A DNA stretch of 64,000 nucleotides from Microbacterium invictum (GCF_014197265.1 NZ_JACIFH010000001.1:806001-870000), one strand, 5' to 3'. Positions 36,979-46,193 are shown, numbered from the stretch's first letter. Notes: generated from the letters alone by a model not told the origin. A program made the numbers and translations.

Positions 36979-37518
36979 ATGACCGTCGCCGCCGATGCCT
37001 CCGTTCTCGCCGTCTCGGGCCACGCGCCCACTCTCGATCCGACCTCCTTCGTCGCACCCGGTGCGCGGGTGATCGGCAACGTCACCCTCGAGGCCGGCGC
37101 GAGCGTCTGGTACAACGCCGTGGTGCGCGGCGACAGCGCCTCGATCACGCTCGGCGCCGGCAGCAACCTGCAGGACAACGTGTCGGTCCACGTCGACGAC
37201 GGGCACCCCGTGATCATCGGCGAGAACGTCTCGGTCGGCCACAACGCCGTGGTGCACGGCTGCACGATCGGCGACGGCTCGCTCGTCGGCATGGGCAGTG
37301 TCGTGCTCTCCGGCGCCGTCATCGGCAGCGGGTGCCTCATCGCCGGGGGAGCGGTCGTCCTCGAGGGCTCCGTCGTGCCCGACGGCTCGCTCGTCGCAGG
37401 CGTGCCGGCCAAGGTCCGGCGTGAGCTCAGCGACGACGAGAAGGCGGGGATCCTGCGCAACGCCGAGATCTACCGGGCGCACCTGGCCGCGCACGCGGGC
37501 GCCGAAGACGCACGCTGA
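36979..37518 (+). CDS. gamma-class carbonic anhydrase-like (left-handed beta-helix) protein
   Basis: A 179-aa hexapeptide-repeat protein. The repeats run through GARVIGNVTLEAGASVWYNAVVRGDSASITLGAGSNLQDNVSVHVDDGHPVIIGENVSVGHNAVVHGCTIGDGSLVGMG with [IV]G-x4 turns. The three metal-binding His residues of gamma-CA correspond to VHVDDGH, VSVGHNAVVHG. The family includes active carbonic anhydrases and inactive homologues (YrdA-type); activity cannot be judged. It is followed by tRNA-Gly on the opposite strand. Confidence 0.88.
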   Translation: MTVAADASVLAVSGHAPTLDPTSFVAPGARVIGNVTLEAGASVWYNAVVRGDSASITLGAGSNLQDNVSVHVDDGHPVIIGENVSVGHNAVVHGCTIGDGSLVGMGSVVLSGAVIGSGCLIAGGAVVLEGSVVPDGSLVAGVPAKVRRELSDDEKAGILRNAEIYRAHLAAHAGAEDAR

Positions 37519-37530
37519 CGGGGTTCGTGG

Positions 37531-37601
37531 AGGGGCTGACGAGAATCGAACTCGCATCATCTGTTTGGAAGACAGAGGCTTTACCACTAAGCTACAGCCC
37601 C
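37531..37601 (-). tRNA. tRNA-Gly (TCC)
   Basis: Minus-strand cloverleaf with acceptor GGGGCTG/CAGCCCC, anticodon TCC in loop CTTCCAA, T-loop TTCGATTC and encoded CCA at 37528-37530. It reads GGA codons. Confidence 0.93.
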
Positions 37602-37697
37602 GGATCCGGCGGAATCCGGCCGGGTTTTCAGTTGTCGGGCGATGCCGCCGAGAGTGTCGGTGCAGACGCCTCGAAGAGTCTACAGCGCAATGTCGGC

Positions 37698-37703
37698 TAG
37701 ACT
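37698..37703 (+). promoter_or_regulatory. -10-like TAGACT, candidate tRNA-Pro promoter
   Basis: TAGACT lies about 45 bp upstream of tRNA-Pro. No clear -35 is seen. It may also serve tig, which follows the tRNA by 74 bp. Confidence 0.35.
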
Positions 37704-37747
37704 GACCAGCGGCCGTTTTTCGGCGTTCGCATGCGTGCGTGCGCGCC

Positions 37748-37821
37748 CGGGGCGTAGCTCAGCTTGGTAGAGCGCCCGCTTTGGGAGCGGGAGGTCGCAG
37801 GTTCAAATCCTGTCGCCCCGA
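37748..37821 (+). tRNA. tRNA-Pro (TGG)
   Basis: Acceptor CGGGGCG/CGCCCCG, anticodon TGG in loop TTTGGGA on a CCCGC/GCGGG stem, and discriminator A. The bases after it are CAC, so CCA is not encoded, unlike the other three tRNAs in the window. Confidence 0.93.
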
Positions 37822-37895
37822 CACACGGCCCCCCAGACCCAGACATACCGAACCAGCGCCCGCGCATGCGTGCGGGACTTGAGGAGAACACAGGC

Positions 37896-39392
37896 ATGGT
37901 CACCAGCACCGTCGAGACGCTGAGCCCCACCCGGGTGAAGCTGCACATCTCGGTCACCCCCGAGGAGCTCAAGCCGAGCATCGCGCACGCCTACGAGCAC
38001 ATCGCTCAGGACGTGCAGATCCCCGGCTTCCGCAAGGGCAAGGTGCCGGCGCCGATCATCGACCAGCGCATCGGCCGCGGCGCCGTGCTCGAGCACGCCG
38101 TCAACGAGGGCCTCGACCAGTTCTACCGCGCGGCCGTCAACGACAACGAGGTCCGCATCGTCGGGCGTCCGGCCGCCGAGATCGTCGAATGGCCCAACGA
38201 GAAGGACTTCTCGGGTGACCTCAAGCTCGAGGTCGAGGTCGACGTGCGTCCCGAGTTCGACCTGCCGGCGTACGACGCCGTGAAGATCGAGGTCGACGTC
38301 GTCGAGACCGACGAGTCGGCCATCGACGCCGAACTCGACAGCCTGCGCGCCCGCTTCGGCACGCTCGTGACCGTCGACCGCCCCGCCGCCACCGGCGATT
38401 TCGTCGAGCTCGACCTGGTCGCCACCATCGACGGCACCGAGATCGACCGCGCCCAGGGCGTGTCGTACGAGGTCGGCTCGGGCGAGCTCCTCGAGGGCAT
38501 CGACGAGGCCGTCGAATCGCTCACCGCCGGTGAGGACACCACCTTCCGCTCGACGCTGGTCGGCGGCGACCATGCGGGTGAAGAAGCCGAGGTCGCCGTG
38601 ACCGTCACCGCCGTGAAGGAACGCGAGCTTCCCGAGGCCGACGACGACTTCGCCCAGATCGCCAGCGAGTACGACACGATCGCCGAACTGCGCGAGAGCC
38701 TGGTCGAGCGCGTCTCGCAGCAGGCCGTGTTCACGCAGGGTGCCGCCGCGCGCGACAAGCTCGTCGAGACGCTCATCGAACTCGTCGACATCCCTGTGCC
38801 CGAGAAGCTCGTCGAGGACGAGGTGCACACCCACCTCGAGGGTGAGGGCCGTCTCGAGGACGACGTGCACCGCGCCGAGGTCACCGAGGCCAGCCAGAAG
38901 CAGTTCCGCACCCAGATGATCCTCGACAAGATCGTCGAGCGTCACGAGGTGCAGGTCTCGCAGGAGGAGCTGACCCAGTACCTCATCCAGTCATCGGCCC
39001 AGTACGGCATGCCGCCGCAGGAGTTCGTCGACGCGCTGCAGCAGAACGGCCAGCTGCCGCTCATGGTCGGCGAGGTCGCCCGCAACAAGGCCCTCGCGAT
39101 CGCGCTGGGCAAGGTCGCCGTCGTCGACACCGCCGGCAACACGGTCGACCTGTCGGGCTTCGCCGCCGTCGAAGACGAGGACGAGTCCGCCGAGGACGCG
39201 CCGGCCGAAGCGGCCGCAGCCGAGGAGGCGCCCGTCAAGAAGGCGCCGGCCAAGAAGGCTCCCGCCAAGAAGCCGGCCGCGAAGAAGGCTGACGCCGACG
39301 AGGCCGCAGCCGAGAAGGCACCGGCCAAGAAGGCGCCGGCCAAGAAGCCGGCCGCGAAGAAGCCTGCAGCGAAGAAGTCCGACGCCGAGTAA
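37896..39392 (+). CDS. tig: trigger factor (ribosome-associated chaperone/PPIase)
   Basis: A 498-aa trigger factor. The N-terminal ribosome-binding domain has [49 protein letters not shown] with the GFRKGKxP motif. A FKBP-like PPIase domain follows ([19 protein letters not shown] ...), then the helical C-terminal domain. The last 70 residues or so are an acidic patch followed by a Lys/Ala/Pro-rich repeat ([15 protein letters not shown]) not present in most trigger factors. ATG 37896 follows GAGGAGA; the open frame upstream runs through tRNA-Pro and is rejected. Next come clpP1, clpP2, clpX. Confidence 0.96.
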   Translation: MVTSTVETLSPTRVKLHISVTPEELKPSIAHAYEHIAQDVQIPGFRKGKVPAPIIDQRIGRGAVLEHAVNEGLDQFYRAAVNDNEVRIVGRPAAEIVEWPNEKDFSGDLKLEVEVDVRPEFDLPAYDAVKIEVDVVETDESAIDAELDSLRARFGTLVTVDRPAATGDFVELDLVATIDGTEIDRAQGVSYEVGSGELLEGIDEAVESLTAGEDTTFRSTLVGGDHAGEEAEVAVTVTAVKERELPEADDDFAQIASEYDTIAELRESLVERVSQQAVFTQGAAARDKLVETLIELVDIPVPEKLVEDEVHTHLEGEGRLEDDVHRAEVTEASQKQFRTQMILDKIVERHEVQVSQEELTQYLIQSSAQYGMPPQEFVDALQQNGQLPLMVGEVARNKALAIALGKVAVVDTAGNTVDLSGFAAVEDEDESAEDAPAEAAAAEEAPVKKAPAKKAPAKKPAAKKADADEAAAEKAPAKKAPAKKPAAKKPAAKKSDAE

Positions 39393-39403
39393 TCGACGTC
39401 TCG

Positions 39404-39441
39404 AGAGGGGTGGCTGCCGGAGCACCGGCATCCACCCCTCT
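39404..39441 (+). terminator. terminator hairpin after tig
   Basis: AGAGGGGTGG pairs with CCACCCCTCT (10 bp), extended by TGCCGG/CCGGCA around an AGCA loop with one C/T mismatch between. A short TTGTTC follows. It lies 12 nt after the tig stop. Confidence 0.75.
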
Positions 39442-39507
39442 TGTTCGTCTGCGCAGACACGACGTATGCCGACGGCGAACACGGCCGGGGCATCGTCTGA
39501 GCGTCGG

Positions 39508-39513
39508 TAGATT
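39508..39513 (+). promoter_or_regulatory. -10-like TAGATT, candidate clpP1P2 promoter
   Basis: TAGATT lies about 35 bp before the clpP1 ATG; a second element TACGGATAC follows. I see no ClgR-type box in this gap that I can support. Confidence 0.3.
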
Positions 39514-39547
39514 CGTTGCGTACGGATACCCGGAATCAGGAGCATTC

Positions 39548-40132
39548 ATGGCTGAACCACTTGTCGCGACCAGCGTCTTCGACAGACTGCTGAAGGACCG
39601 CATCATATGGCTGGGGTCGGAGGTGCGCGACGACAACGCCAACGAGATCTGCGCGAAGATCCTGCTGCTGGCCGCCGAGGACTCCGAGAAGGACATCTTC
39701 CTCTACGTCAACTCGCCCGGCGGGTCGATCACCGCCGGCATGGCGATCTACGACACGATGCAGTTCGTCCCGAACGACATCGTCACCGTCGGCATCGGCA
39801 TGGCCGCCTCCATGGGCCAGCTGCTGCTGACAGCCGGAACCAAGGGCAAGCGCTACATCACCCCGAACGCCCGCGTGCTGCTCCACCAGCCGCACGGCGG
39901 CTTCGGCGGCACCGCCAGCGACATCCAGACGCAGGCGCAGCTGATCCTCGACATGAAGAAGCGTCTCGCCGAGATCACCGCATCGCAGACCGGCAAGACG
40001 GTCGAGCAGATCAACGAGGACGGCGACCGCGACCGCTGGTTCAACGCCCAGGAGGCGCTGGAGTACGGCTTCGTAGACCACATCCGCGAATTGGCCACCG
40101 ACGTCATCGGCGGCGGCGGAACCGACCAGTGA
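39548..40132 (+). CDS. clpP1: ATP-dependent Clp protease proteolytic subunit ClpP1
   Basis: A 194-aa ClpP serine protease. The catalytic Ser88 is in GMAASMG, His113 in LLHQPHGG, and the Asp follows in [24 protein letters not shown]. The N-terminal segment ([35 protein letters not shown]) is typical. Actinobacteria form a ClpP1P2 mixed tetradecamer with ClpX or ClpC1. ATG 39548 follows an AGGAG site in TCAGGAGCATTC. The stop at 40130-40132 is followed by clpP2 at 40153. Confidence 0.96.
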   Translation: MAEPLVATSVFDRLLKDRIIWLGSEVRDDNANEICAKILLLAAEDSEKDIFLYVNSPGGSITAGMAIYDTMQFVPNDIVTVGIGMAASMGQLLLTAGTKGKRYITPNARVLLHQPHGGFGGTASDIQTQAQLILDMKKRLAEITASQTGKTVEQINEDGDRDRWFNAQEALEYGFVDHIRELATDVIGGGGTDQ

Positions 40133-40152
40133 GCACCGGAGGACCGAACGCA

Positions 40153-40830
40153 ATGAACACCCCCACCTTCGGCGCACCGCAGCACTCCGTGCACGGCGTG
40201 CAGATGCCCTCGAGCCGGTACATCCTGCCGCAGTTCGAAGAACGCACGGCCTACGGCTACAAGCGTCAGGACCCGTACAACAAGCTGTTCGAGGACCGTG
40301 TCATCTTCCTCGGCGTGCAGGTCGACGACGCGTCGGCCGACGACGTGATGGCCCAGCTGCTCGTGCTCGAGTCGCAGGACCCCGACCGCGACATCGTCAT
40401 GTACATCAATTCGCCCGGCGGATCGTTCACGGCCATGACCGCGATCTACGACACCATGCAGTACGTGTCGCCCGAGATCCAGACCGTCGTGCTCGGCCAG
40501 GCGGCCTCGGCCGCCTCGGTGCTGCTGGCGGCCGGGGCCCCCGGAAAGCGCCTCGCGCTGCCCAACGCCCGGATCCTCATGCACCAGCCCGCGGTCGGCG
40601 AGTCGGGCCATGGCCAGGCGTCGGACATCGAGATCCAGGCGGCGGAGATCCTCCGCATGCGCACGTGGCTCGAGGAGACGATGGCGAGGCACACCAACCG
40701 CACCCAGGCGCAGGTCAACAAGGACATCGACCGCGACAAGATCCTCTCGTCCGAGGAGGCCCTCGAGTACGGGATCGTCGACCAGGTGCTGACCTCGCGC
40801 AAGCGCACCCCGGCCGCGATCACCTCCTGA
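40153..40830 (+). CDS. clpP2: ATP-dependent Clp protease proteolytic subunit ClpP2
   Basis: A 225-aa ClpP. The motif GQAASAASVLLAAG contains the catalytic Ser, and ILMHQPAVGE the catalytic His. An N-terminal extension of about 35 residues (NTPTFGAPQHSVHGVQMPSSRYILPQFEERTAYGYKRQDPYNKLF) precedes the core, as in other actinobacterial ClpP2 proteins, and may be processed. ATG 40153 follows GGAGGA; a GTG at 40129 overlapping the clpP1 stop is an alternative. clpX follows after 146 bp behind a strong hairpin. Confidence 0.94.
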   Translation: MNTPTFGAPQHSVHGVQMPSSRYILPQFEERTAYGYKRQDPYNKLFEDRVIFLGVQVDDASADDVMAQLLVLESQDPDRDIVMYINSPGGSFTAMTAIYDTMQYVSPEIQTVVLGQAASAASVLLAAGAPGKRLALPNARILMHQPAVGESGHGQASDIEIQAAEILRMRTWLEETMARHTNRTQAQVNKDIDRDKILSSEEALEYGIVDQVLTSRKRTPAAITS

Positions 40831-40840
40831 GGTCCGCGTC

Positions 40841-40875
40841 CGAATGCCCCGCCGAGTACGTCGGCGGGGCATTCG
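40841..40875 (+). terminator. 15-bp perfect hairpin between clpP2 and clpX
   Basis: CGAATGCCCCGCCGA (40841-40855) and its exact complement at 40861-40875 leave a 5-nt loop. It is one of the strongest hairpins in the window and separates clpP1P2 from clpX transcription, with no T-run. Confidence 0.75.
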
Positions 40876-40934
40876 CGTTCGCGCCCGTAAGACACCGCGC
40901 GTCGCAAATCCGCCGCGATGTCGCCGTGTGCAGT

Positions 40935-40940
40935 TAGGCT
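40935..40940 (+). promoter_or_regulatory. -10-like TAGGCT, candidate clpX promoter
   Basis: TAGGCT lies 36 nt before the clpX ATG, giving a leader that contains the GGAGGAGG ribosome site at 40963-40970. Confidence 0.4.
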
Positions 40941-40976
40941 CGAACACGTCCCGCATGGCTCTGGAGGAGGCGCAAC

Positions 40977-42248
40977 ATGGCTCGCATCGGTGAAAGCGCC
41001 GACCTGTTCAAATGCTCCTTCTGCGGAAAGAGCCAGAAGCAGGTCCAGCAGCTCATCGCCGGTCCCGGTGTGTACATCTGCGACGAGTGCGTCGAGCTGT
41101 GCAACGAGATCATCGAAGAGCGCATGGCCGAGGCCGGCGACGGAGCCGTCGCAGACTTCGATCTGCCCAAGCCGCGTGAGATCTTCTCATTCCTCGCCGA
41201 GTACGTCGTCGGTCAGGACCCCGCCAAGAAGGCGCTGTCGGTCGCCGTGTACAACCACTACAAGCGCGTCCGCGCCCACAGCACCCTGCAGCCCGCCGAG
41301 CACCGCGCCGACGAGGTCGAGATCGCCAAGAGCAACATCCTGCTGCTGGGCCCGACCGGCTGCGGCAAGACCTATCTCGCGCAGACGCTGGCGAAGCGGC
41401 TGAACGTCCCGTTCGCGGTGGCGGATGCCACGGCGCTCACCGAGGCGGGATACGTCGGCGAAGACGTGGAGAACATCCTCCTCAAGCTCCTGCAGGCCGC
41501 CGACTTCGACGTGAAGCGCGCCGAGACCGGGATCATCTACATCGACGAGGTCGACAAGATCGCCCGCAAGGCGGAGAACCCCTCGATCACTCGCGACGTG
41601 TCGGGGGAGGGCGTGCAGCAGGCGCTGCTGAAGATCCTCGAAGGCACCGTCGCCTCCGTGCCGCCGCAGGGCGGCCGCAAGCACCCGCATCAGGAGTTCA
41701 TCCAGATCGACACGACGAACGTCCTGTTCATCGTGGCCGGTGCGTTCGCCGGGCTCGAAGAGATCATCTCCGCCCGCGTCGGCAAGCACGGTGTCGGCTT
41801 CGGGGCCCCGCTGCATGAGAAGGGCAAGGACCTCGAGCTGTTCAGCGAGGTCGAGCCCGAAGACCTGCACAAGTTCGGGCTGATCCCCGAGTTCATCGGC
41901 CGGCTTCCCGTGGTCACCTCGGTCGCACCGCTCGATCAGGAGGCGCTCATCGAGATCCTCACCGGACCGAAGAACGCCTTCGTGAAGCAGTACCAGCGCA
42001 TGTTCCAGCTCGACGGTGTCGAGCTGGAGTTCGACGACGACGCGCTGCGGGCCATCGCCGATCTGGCCGTGGCGCGCAAGACCGGCGCCCGTGGCCTGCG
42101 TGCGATTCTCGAGGACGTGCTCGGGCCGATCATGTTCGAGATCCCCTCGACCGAAGACGTCGAGAAGGTCATCGTCACCCAGGACGCCGTCACCACCGGC
42201 GCTGCGCCGACCCTCGTACTGAGCCAGCCGAAGCGCAAGAGCGCCTGA
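40977..42248 (+). CDS. clpX: ATP-dependent Clp protease ATP-binding subunit ClpX
   Basis: A 423-aa AAA+ unfoldase that feeds ClpP. An N-terminal zinc-binding domain [33 protein letters not shown] (four Cys) is followed by the AAA+ module: Walker A GPTGCGKT (about 125-132), pore loop [11 protein letters not shown], Walker [12 protein letters not shown], sensor 2 [19 protein letters not shown]. The C-terminal sequence is family-typical. ATG 40977 is 6 nt after GGAGGAGG. The epoxide hydrolase gene follows after 39 bp with its own hexamer. Confidence 0.97.
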   Translation: MARIGESADLFKCSFCGKSQKQVQQLIAGPGVYICDECVELCNEIIEERMAEAGDGAVADFDLPKPREIFSFLAEYVVGQDPAKKALSVAVYNHYKRVRAHSTLQPAEHRADEVEIAKSNILLLGPTGCGKTYLAQTLAKRLNVPFAVADATALTEAGYVGEDVENILLKLLQAADFDVKRAETGIIYIDEVDKIARKAENPSITRDVSGEGVQQALLKILEGTVASVPPQGGRKHPHQEFIQIDTTNVLFIVAGAFAGLEEIISARVGKHGVGFGAPLHEKGKDLELFSEVEPEDLHKFGLIPEFIGRLPVVTSVAPLDQEALIEILTGPKNAFVKQYQRMFQLDGVELEFDDDALRAIADLAVARKTGARGLRAILEDVLGPIMFEIPSTEDVEKVIVTQDAVTTGAAPTLVLSQPKRKSA

Positions 42249-42275
42249 CACGAGCTGCGTGTCGCAGGCACGCCA

Positions 42276-42281
42276 TAGCGT
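42276..42281 (+). promoter_or_regulatory. -10-like TAGCGT, leaderless start of the epoxide hydrolase
   Basis: TAGCGT, 6 nt, then ATG 42288. Confidence 0.6.
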
Positions 42282-42287
42282 CGAGGC

Positions 42288-43406
42288 ATGACGCTTCAGC
42301 CCTTCCGCATTCAGGTCCCTGACGCCGACCTCGACGACCTCCGGGCGCGGTTGGCCCGCACCCGATTCCTCCCCGACTCTGCGGGGCGCCCGGCCTCGGG
42401 CATGTCCGCCGGCTATCTGCGGGCGCTCACGCAGTCATGGCGGGAGTTCGACTGGCGCGCACGCGAGGCGTGGCTGAACGCGCACCCGCAGTTCCTGGCC
42501 GATGTCGACGGCGTCCGGCTGCACATCACCCACCTGCGTTCGGCACGGGTCGATGCGCCGGCGCTGCTGGTCATGCACGGCTGGCCCCACACCTTCGCCC
42601 TCCAGCTGGAGTTCGCCGCGCTGCTCACCGACTTCCACGTCGTCCTGCCGAGCTTTCCCGGGTTCGGGTTCTCTCCACCGGCCGACGCCACCTTCGACGA
42701 GGCGGCGATCGCCGCCCTGATGCATCGCCTCATGACCGACACCCTGGGATACGAACGCTTCCTGACCTACGGCGAAGACATCTCGGCCAACGTGAGCGAT
42801 CTCATCGCGGCCGCGTATCCGGGAGAGGTCCTCGGAATCGTCGCGACCCACGCGCACTTTCCCACGGACGCCGAGCGTGCCGCCCTCACCGCCCCGGACG
42901 AGCGTGCCTTCTTCGACAGGCTCGCCGCCGACGGCGGTGCGAACGGCGGCTATGCGCATGAGCAGGCGACCAGGCCCGACACCCTCGCCGCCGCGCTGAA
43001 CGACTCGCCGGCAGGACTGCTGGCATGGATCGCGGAGAAGCTCGTCGAGTGGAGCGATACCCCGGCCGGTGACCCGGCACACCTCGAGCGGCGCATCGCG
43101 CGCGAGCGGGTTCTCACTGAGGCCACCATCTACTGGGCGACGCAGTCGATCGCGTCGTCCTTCCGGCCCTATTTCGATCGAAGGGATGCCGCGATCCCGC
43201 CTGTGGCGGTGCCCGCGGCCGTCGCGATCCAGCGTCATGAGCATGACTATCCGGAATCGGTCGCGCGAGCCTTCTACCGTGACCTGCGTTCGTTCGACCG
43301 TCTTCCGGAAGGCGGACACTTCGCTGCGGCAGAGGTACCCGGCCACCTCGCCGCCCGAGTGCGCGCCTTCGCAGAGGAGATCGGTGCGCTGCCCCGAGGG
43401 GCCTGA
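42288..43406 (+). CDS. epoxide hydrolase family alpha/beta hydrolase
   Basis: A 372-aa hydrolase with the N-terminal cap of epoxide hydrolases (PFRIQVPDADLDDLRARLARTRFLPDSAGRP) and the alpha/beta core (MHGWPHTFALQLEFAALLTDFHVVLPSFPGFGFSPP, the HGWP oxyanion segment). The nucleophile Asp is in the elbow TYGEDISANVSDL, a variant of the common GGDWG. The catalytic His is in PEGGHFAAAEVPGHLAARVRAFAEEI. The Tyr residues that activate the epoxide cannot be assigned with confidence. Substrate unknown. Confidence 0.88.
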   Translation: MTLQPFRIQVPDADLDDLRARLARTRFLPDSAGRPASGMSAGYLRALTQSWREFDWRAREAWLNAHPQFLADVDGVRLHITHLRSARVDAPALLVMHGWPHTFALQLEFAALLTDFHVVLPSFPGFGFSPPADATFDEAAIAALMHRLMTDTLGYERFLTYGEDISANVSDLIAAAYPGEVLGIVATHAHFPTDAERAALTAPDERAFFDRLAADGGANGGYAHEQATRPDTLAAALNDSPAGLLAWIAEKLVEWSDTPAGDPAHLERRIARERVLTEATIYWATQSIASSFRPYFDRRDAAIPPVAVPAAVAIQRHEHDYPESVARAFYRDLRSFDRLPEGGHFAAAEVPGHLAARVRAFAEEIGALPRGA

Positions 43407-43430
43407 CCGAGCGATGTCGGGACCCCTGCC

Positions 43431-43436
43431 TAGCCT
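43431..43436 (+). promoter_or_regulatory. -10-like TAGCCT, leaderless start of the DHFR-like gene
   Basis: TAGCCT, 6 nt, then ATG 43443. Confidence 0.6.
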
Positions 43437-43442
43437 CGCGAT

Positions 43443-44030
43443 ATGGGGCGCATCATCTTCGACACCGCGACGGCACTCAACGGGTGGATCGCCGACCGGA
43501 ACAACTCTCTCGGCTGGCTGTTCGCGGTGGAGGGCGGAACGACACCGGCGCCCGAACTGCTGCCGCCCCACGCCCGCGTGCTGGTCGAAGGATCCACGAC
43601 CTACGAGTGGCTGCTGGCCGAGTCAGACATGATCGCCCACCCCGAGAAGTGGCGCGAGTTCCACGGTGACCGCCCGACCTTCGTCTTCACCACCCGGGCT
43701 CTGCCCGTTCCCGAAGGCGCGAACGTCACGTTCCTGTCCGGACCGGTCGCCGATGCGCTGCCGGCGCTGCGTGCCGCAGCCGGCGGGTCCGACATCTGGG
43801 TGGTCGGCGGGGGAGACCTCGCCGGGCAGTTCCTCGACGCCGGCGCGCTCGATGTGATCGCCGTCTCGATCGCGCCCGTGCTGCTCGACGGCGGCGCACC
43901 GCTGCTGCCCCGCCGCCTCGATTCCGACCGGCTGCGTCTGATCTCCGCGAAAGCCGTCGGTCAGTTCGCCCGACTCGTCTACTCCGTCACGCCATCAGCG
44001 GATGCGACCGGGAGCGGACGCCGTCCGTGA
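43443..44030 (+). CDS. dihydrofolate reductase-like protein (RibD C-terminal family)
   Basis: A 195-aa protein related to DHFR and the RibD reductase domain. Visible: IIFDTATALNGWIADRNNSLGWLF, ARVLVEGSTTYEWLLAESDMI, TFVFTTRALPVPEGANVTFLSG and DIWVVGGGDLAGQFLDAGALDVIAVSIAPVLLDGGAPLLP, the NADP-binding and active-site patterns of the family. It is not the core folA enzyme. Substrate unknown. Transcribed alone and convergent with the M3 peptidase gene. Confidence 0.86.
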   Translation: MGRIIFDTATALNGWIADRNNSLGWLFAVEGGTTPAPELLPPHARVLVEGSTTYEWLLAESDMIAHPEKWREFHGDRPTFVFTTRALPVPEGANVTFLSGPVADALPALRAAAGGSDIWVVGGGDLAGQFLDAGALDVIAVSIAPVLLDGGAPLLPRRLDSDRLRLISAKAVGQFARLVYSVTPSADATGSGRRP

Positions 44031-44045
44031 CACCCCGGTCGACGG

Positions 44046-46103
44046 TCAGCCCGTGAGCCCCCGTCGCTTCAGCAGCGGCTCGATGTCGGCATCCCGCCCC
44101 CGGAAATCGCGGTATGCCGCGAGCGGGTCCTTCGATCCGCCCACGCCGAGCAGCCGATCGCGGAAGCGGTCGCCGTTGGCCCGGGTGAGACCGCCGTTCT
44201 TACGGAACCACTCCACGGTGTCGGCATCGAGCACCTCGCTCCAGATGTACGAGTAGTACCCGGCGCTGTAGCCGCCCGAGAACACGTGCGCGAAGTACGT
44301 CGACGCGTATCGCGGGGGGACGGCCGGGTTGTCCAGGCCGATGTCGGCGAGGGCTTCCGCTTGGAACGCCGCGACATCGTCGACGGCTGCGGCTTCCTCG
44401 CTTGTCAGTGAGTGCCACACCTGGTCGATCCACGCGGCCGCCAGGTACTCACTCGTGGCGAAACCCTGATTGAAGGCCTCCGAGGCGGTGAGCTTGTCGA
44501 CGACCTCGGCGGGCAGCGGCTCGTCGGTGTCGATGTGCCGGGCATAGGCCGCAAGGATCTCAGGCCAGTAGATCCACATCTCATTGACCTGACTCGGGAA
44601 CTCGACGAAGTCGCGGAACACCGCGGTGCCCGCGAAGTGCGGGTAGGTCACCGTCGCGAACAGGCCGTGGAGCGCGTGGCCGAACTCATGGAACAGGGTC
44701 GTGACCTCGTCGAGCGTCAGCAGCGTTGGCTTGCCGGGCGCCGGCTCGGGGACGTTGAGGTTGTTGACGACGATGGGCTGCGTCCCGCGCAGGCGGGACT
44801 GCGACACGATCGAGTTCATCCACGCTCCGCCGCGTTTGGTGTCGCGCGTGTACAGATCGAGGATGAACAGTCCCAGCGGCGATCCGTCGGCGTTGTGGAG
44901 TTCGAACACGCGCGCGCCGGGGTGGTAGGCCGGCAGATCGGCGCGCTCGGTGAACCTCACCCCGTACAGTTCGGTCGCCGCGCGGAACACTCCGTCGCGG
45001 AGCACGCGCTCGGCCTCGAACCAGGGGCGCAGTGCGGTGCGGTCGAGGTCATACTCCGCCGCTCGCACCTGCTCGGTGTAGAAGGCCCAGTCGTGTGCCT
45101 CGAGTGCGAACGCGTCGTCACCGTCGTCGATGATCGACTGCAGCGCCTCCTGCTCGCGGCGGGCATTGGCCGCCGCCGGCGCAGCAAGCCGTCGCAGCAG
45201 CGCGTGCACCGCCCGGGGCGAGCCGGCCGTCTGATCACTGGTGACGTAGGCGGCATGGCTCTCGTAGCCCAGCAGTGCTGCGCGCTCGGCGCGCAACCGG
45301 ACGATCTCGCGCAGAACACCGCTGTTGTCGTGCTCGTCACCGCGCGACCCTCTCTGCCGCGACGCCGCCATCAGCCGCTCGCGCGACGCCCGGCGCGTCA
45401 GCGTCGAGAGGTACGGGTGACCGGTGAACAGGGTCAGCGTCACGACGTATCTGCCCTCGAGTCCACGGTCGGCGGCGTTGCGCGCCGCTGCCGACAGTTC
45501 GCCCTCGGTGAGACCATCCAACTCGGCGGCGTCATCGAAAACGACCGCGAGATCGTTGGTGTCGGCGAGCAGGTTCTTCTCGAAGGTGGTCGTCAGCACC
45601 GACAGCCGCTGGTTCAGGTCGGTGAGCCGCTGCTTCTGCTCGTCGTCGAGACCCGCACCCGCGTGGGTCATCTCGGTGTAGTGCCGTTCGACGAGGTAGC
45701 GCGCTTCCGGGTCCAGATCGAGCTGTCCGAGCTGTTCGTGCACGCTTTTCACCCGCCAGTACAACCGACCGTCGAGCTGGATCGCGTCCTGGTGCGCCGA
45801 CATGAGCGGAGCGAGCTTCTCCTCGATCTCCTGGATCGCGGGCGTCGCGTCGGCCGACGAGACCGTGTAGAACGTGCGGGCGACTCGGTCGAGCGTCTCG
45901 CCGGCACGCTCCAGCGGCACGAAAGTGTTCTCGAACGTCGGCATCGACCGAACACGCGTGATGGCGTCGATCTCGCCGCGATGCTCCGTGAACGCCGCAT
46001 CGAACGCCGGCAGGTAGTGCTCCGGCAGGATCTGCCGGTAGTCCGGGAGCCCGCAGGGAAGGGCACTGGGGGAGAGCAGGGGGTTGGTCGCGGCATCCGT
46101 CAT
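44046..46103 (-). CDS. dcp: M3 family oligopeptidase (Dcp-like peptidyl-dipeptidase)
   Basis: A 685-aa zinc peptidase that degrades short peptides in the cytoplasm. The HEXXH zinc motif is LFHEFGHALHGLFA at about residue 470, with the downstream Glu ligand region about 25 residues later. Domain order and the C-terminal RFRDRLLGVGGSKDPLAAYRDFRGRDADIEPLLKRRGL are typical of Dcp. ATG 46103 sits 6 nt after TAGGGT. The long open frame on the opposite strand is shadow. It is divergent from the HTH/MFS cassette and shares a 90-bp region with it. Confidence 0.93.
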   Translation of the reverse strand: MTDAATNPLLSPSALPCGLPDYRQILPEHYLPAFDAAFTEHRGEIDAITRVRSMPTFENTFVPLERAGETLDRVARTFYTVSSADATPAIQEIEEKLAPLMSAHQDAIQLDGRLYWRVKSVHEQLGQLDLDPEARYLVERHYTEMTHAGAGLDDEQKQRLTDLNQRLSVLTTTFEKNLLADTNDLAVVFDDAAELDGLTEGELSAAARNAADRGLEGRYVVTLTLFTGHPYLSTLTRRASRERLMAASRQRGSRGDEHDNSGVLREIVRLRAERAALLGYESHAAYVTSDQTAGSPRAVHALLRRLAAPAAANARREQEALQSIIDDGDDAFALEAHDWAFYTEQVRAAEYDLDRTALRPWFEAERVLRDGVFRAATELYGVRFTERADLPAYHPGARVFELHNADGSPLGLFILDLYTRDTKRGGAWMNSIVSQSRLRGTQPIVVNNLNVPEPAPGKPTLLTLDEVTTLFHEFGHALHGLFATVTYPHFAGTAVFRDFVEFPSQVNEMWIYWPEILAAYARHIDTDEPLPAEVVDKLTASEAFNQGFATSEYLAAAWIDQVWHSLTSEEAAAVDDVAAFQAEALADIGLDNPAVPPRYASTYFAHVFSGGYSAGYYSYIWSEVLDADTVEWFRKNGGLTRANGDRFRDRLLGVGGSKDPLAAYRDFRGRDADIEPLLKRRGLTG

Positions 46104-46109
46104 TCCCTC

Positions 46110-46115
46110 ACCCTA
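46110..46115 (-). promoter_or_regulatory. -10-like TAGGGT, leaderless start of the M3 peptidase
   Basis: Minus-strand TAGGGT, 6 nt, then ATG 46103. Confidence 0.55.
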
Positions 46116-46144
46116 TTGCGGTCGGGACAGTCGATCGAGAAATA

Positions 46145-46189
46145 TGCAAAGAAACCCTTGCATAGACTTCTTTGCAAAGGTATCTTTGC
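46145..46189 (+). promoter_or_regulatory. promoter plus palindromic operator of the HTH/small protein/MFS cassette
   Basis: A promoter fits well: -35 TTGCAT (46158-46163), 17-bp spacer, -10 TATCTT (46181-46186), 7 nt, ATG 46194. Palindromes overlap it: CTTTGCAAAG (46170-46179) in the spacer and GCAAAG-GTAT-CTTTGC (46174-46189) covering the -10. Imperfect copies TGCAAAG and CTTGCA lie upstream. Autorepression by the HTH protein is likely (inference). Confidence 0.7.
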
Positions 46190-46193
46190 TGTT

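Noticed and set aside
37764..37895. An upstream extension of the tig frame running through tRNA-Pro.
   Set aside because: It covers a tRNA gene, and the trigger factor N-terminus starts at ATG 37896 behind GAGGAGA.
39235..39390. A short tandem-repeat-like DNA segment (GCCGGCCAAGAAGGC-type).
   Set aside because: It is codon-level repetition of the Lys/Ala/Pro tail of trigger factor, not a CRISPR or mobile repeat.
39442..39547. A possible ClgR-type box before clpP1.
   Set aside because: No sequence here matched the known inverted motif well enough to claim it.
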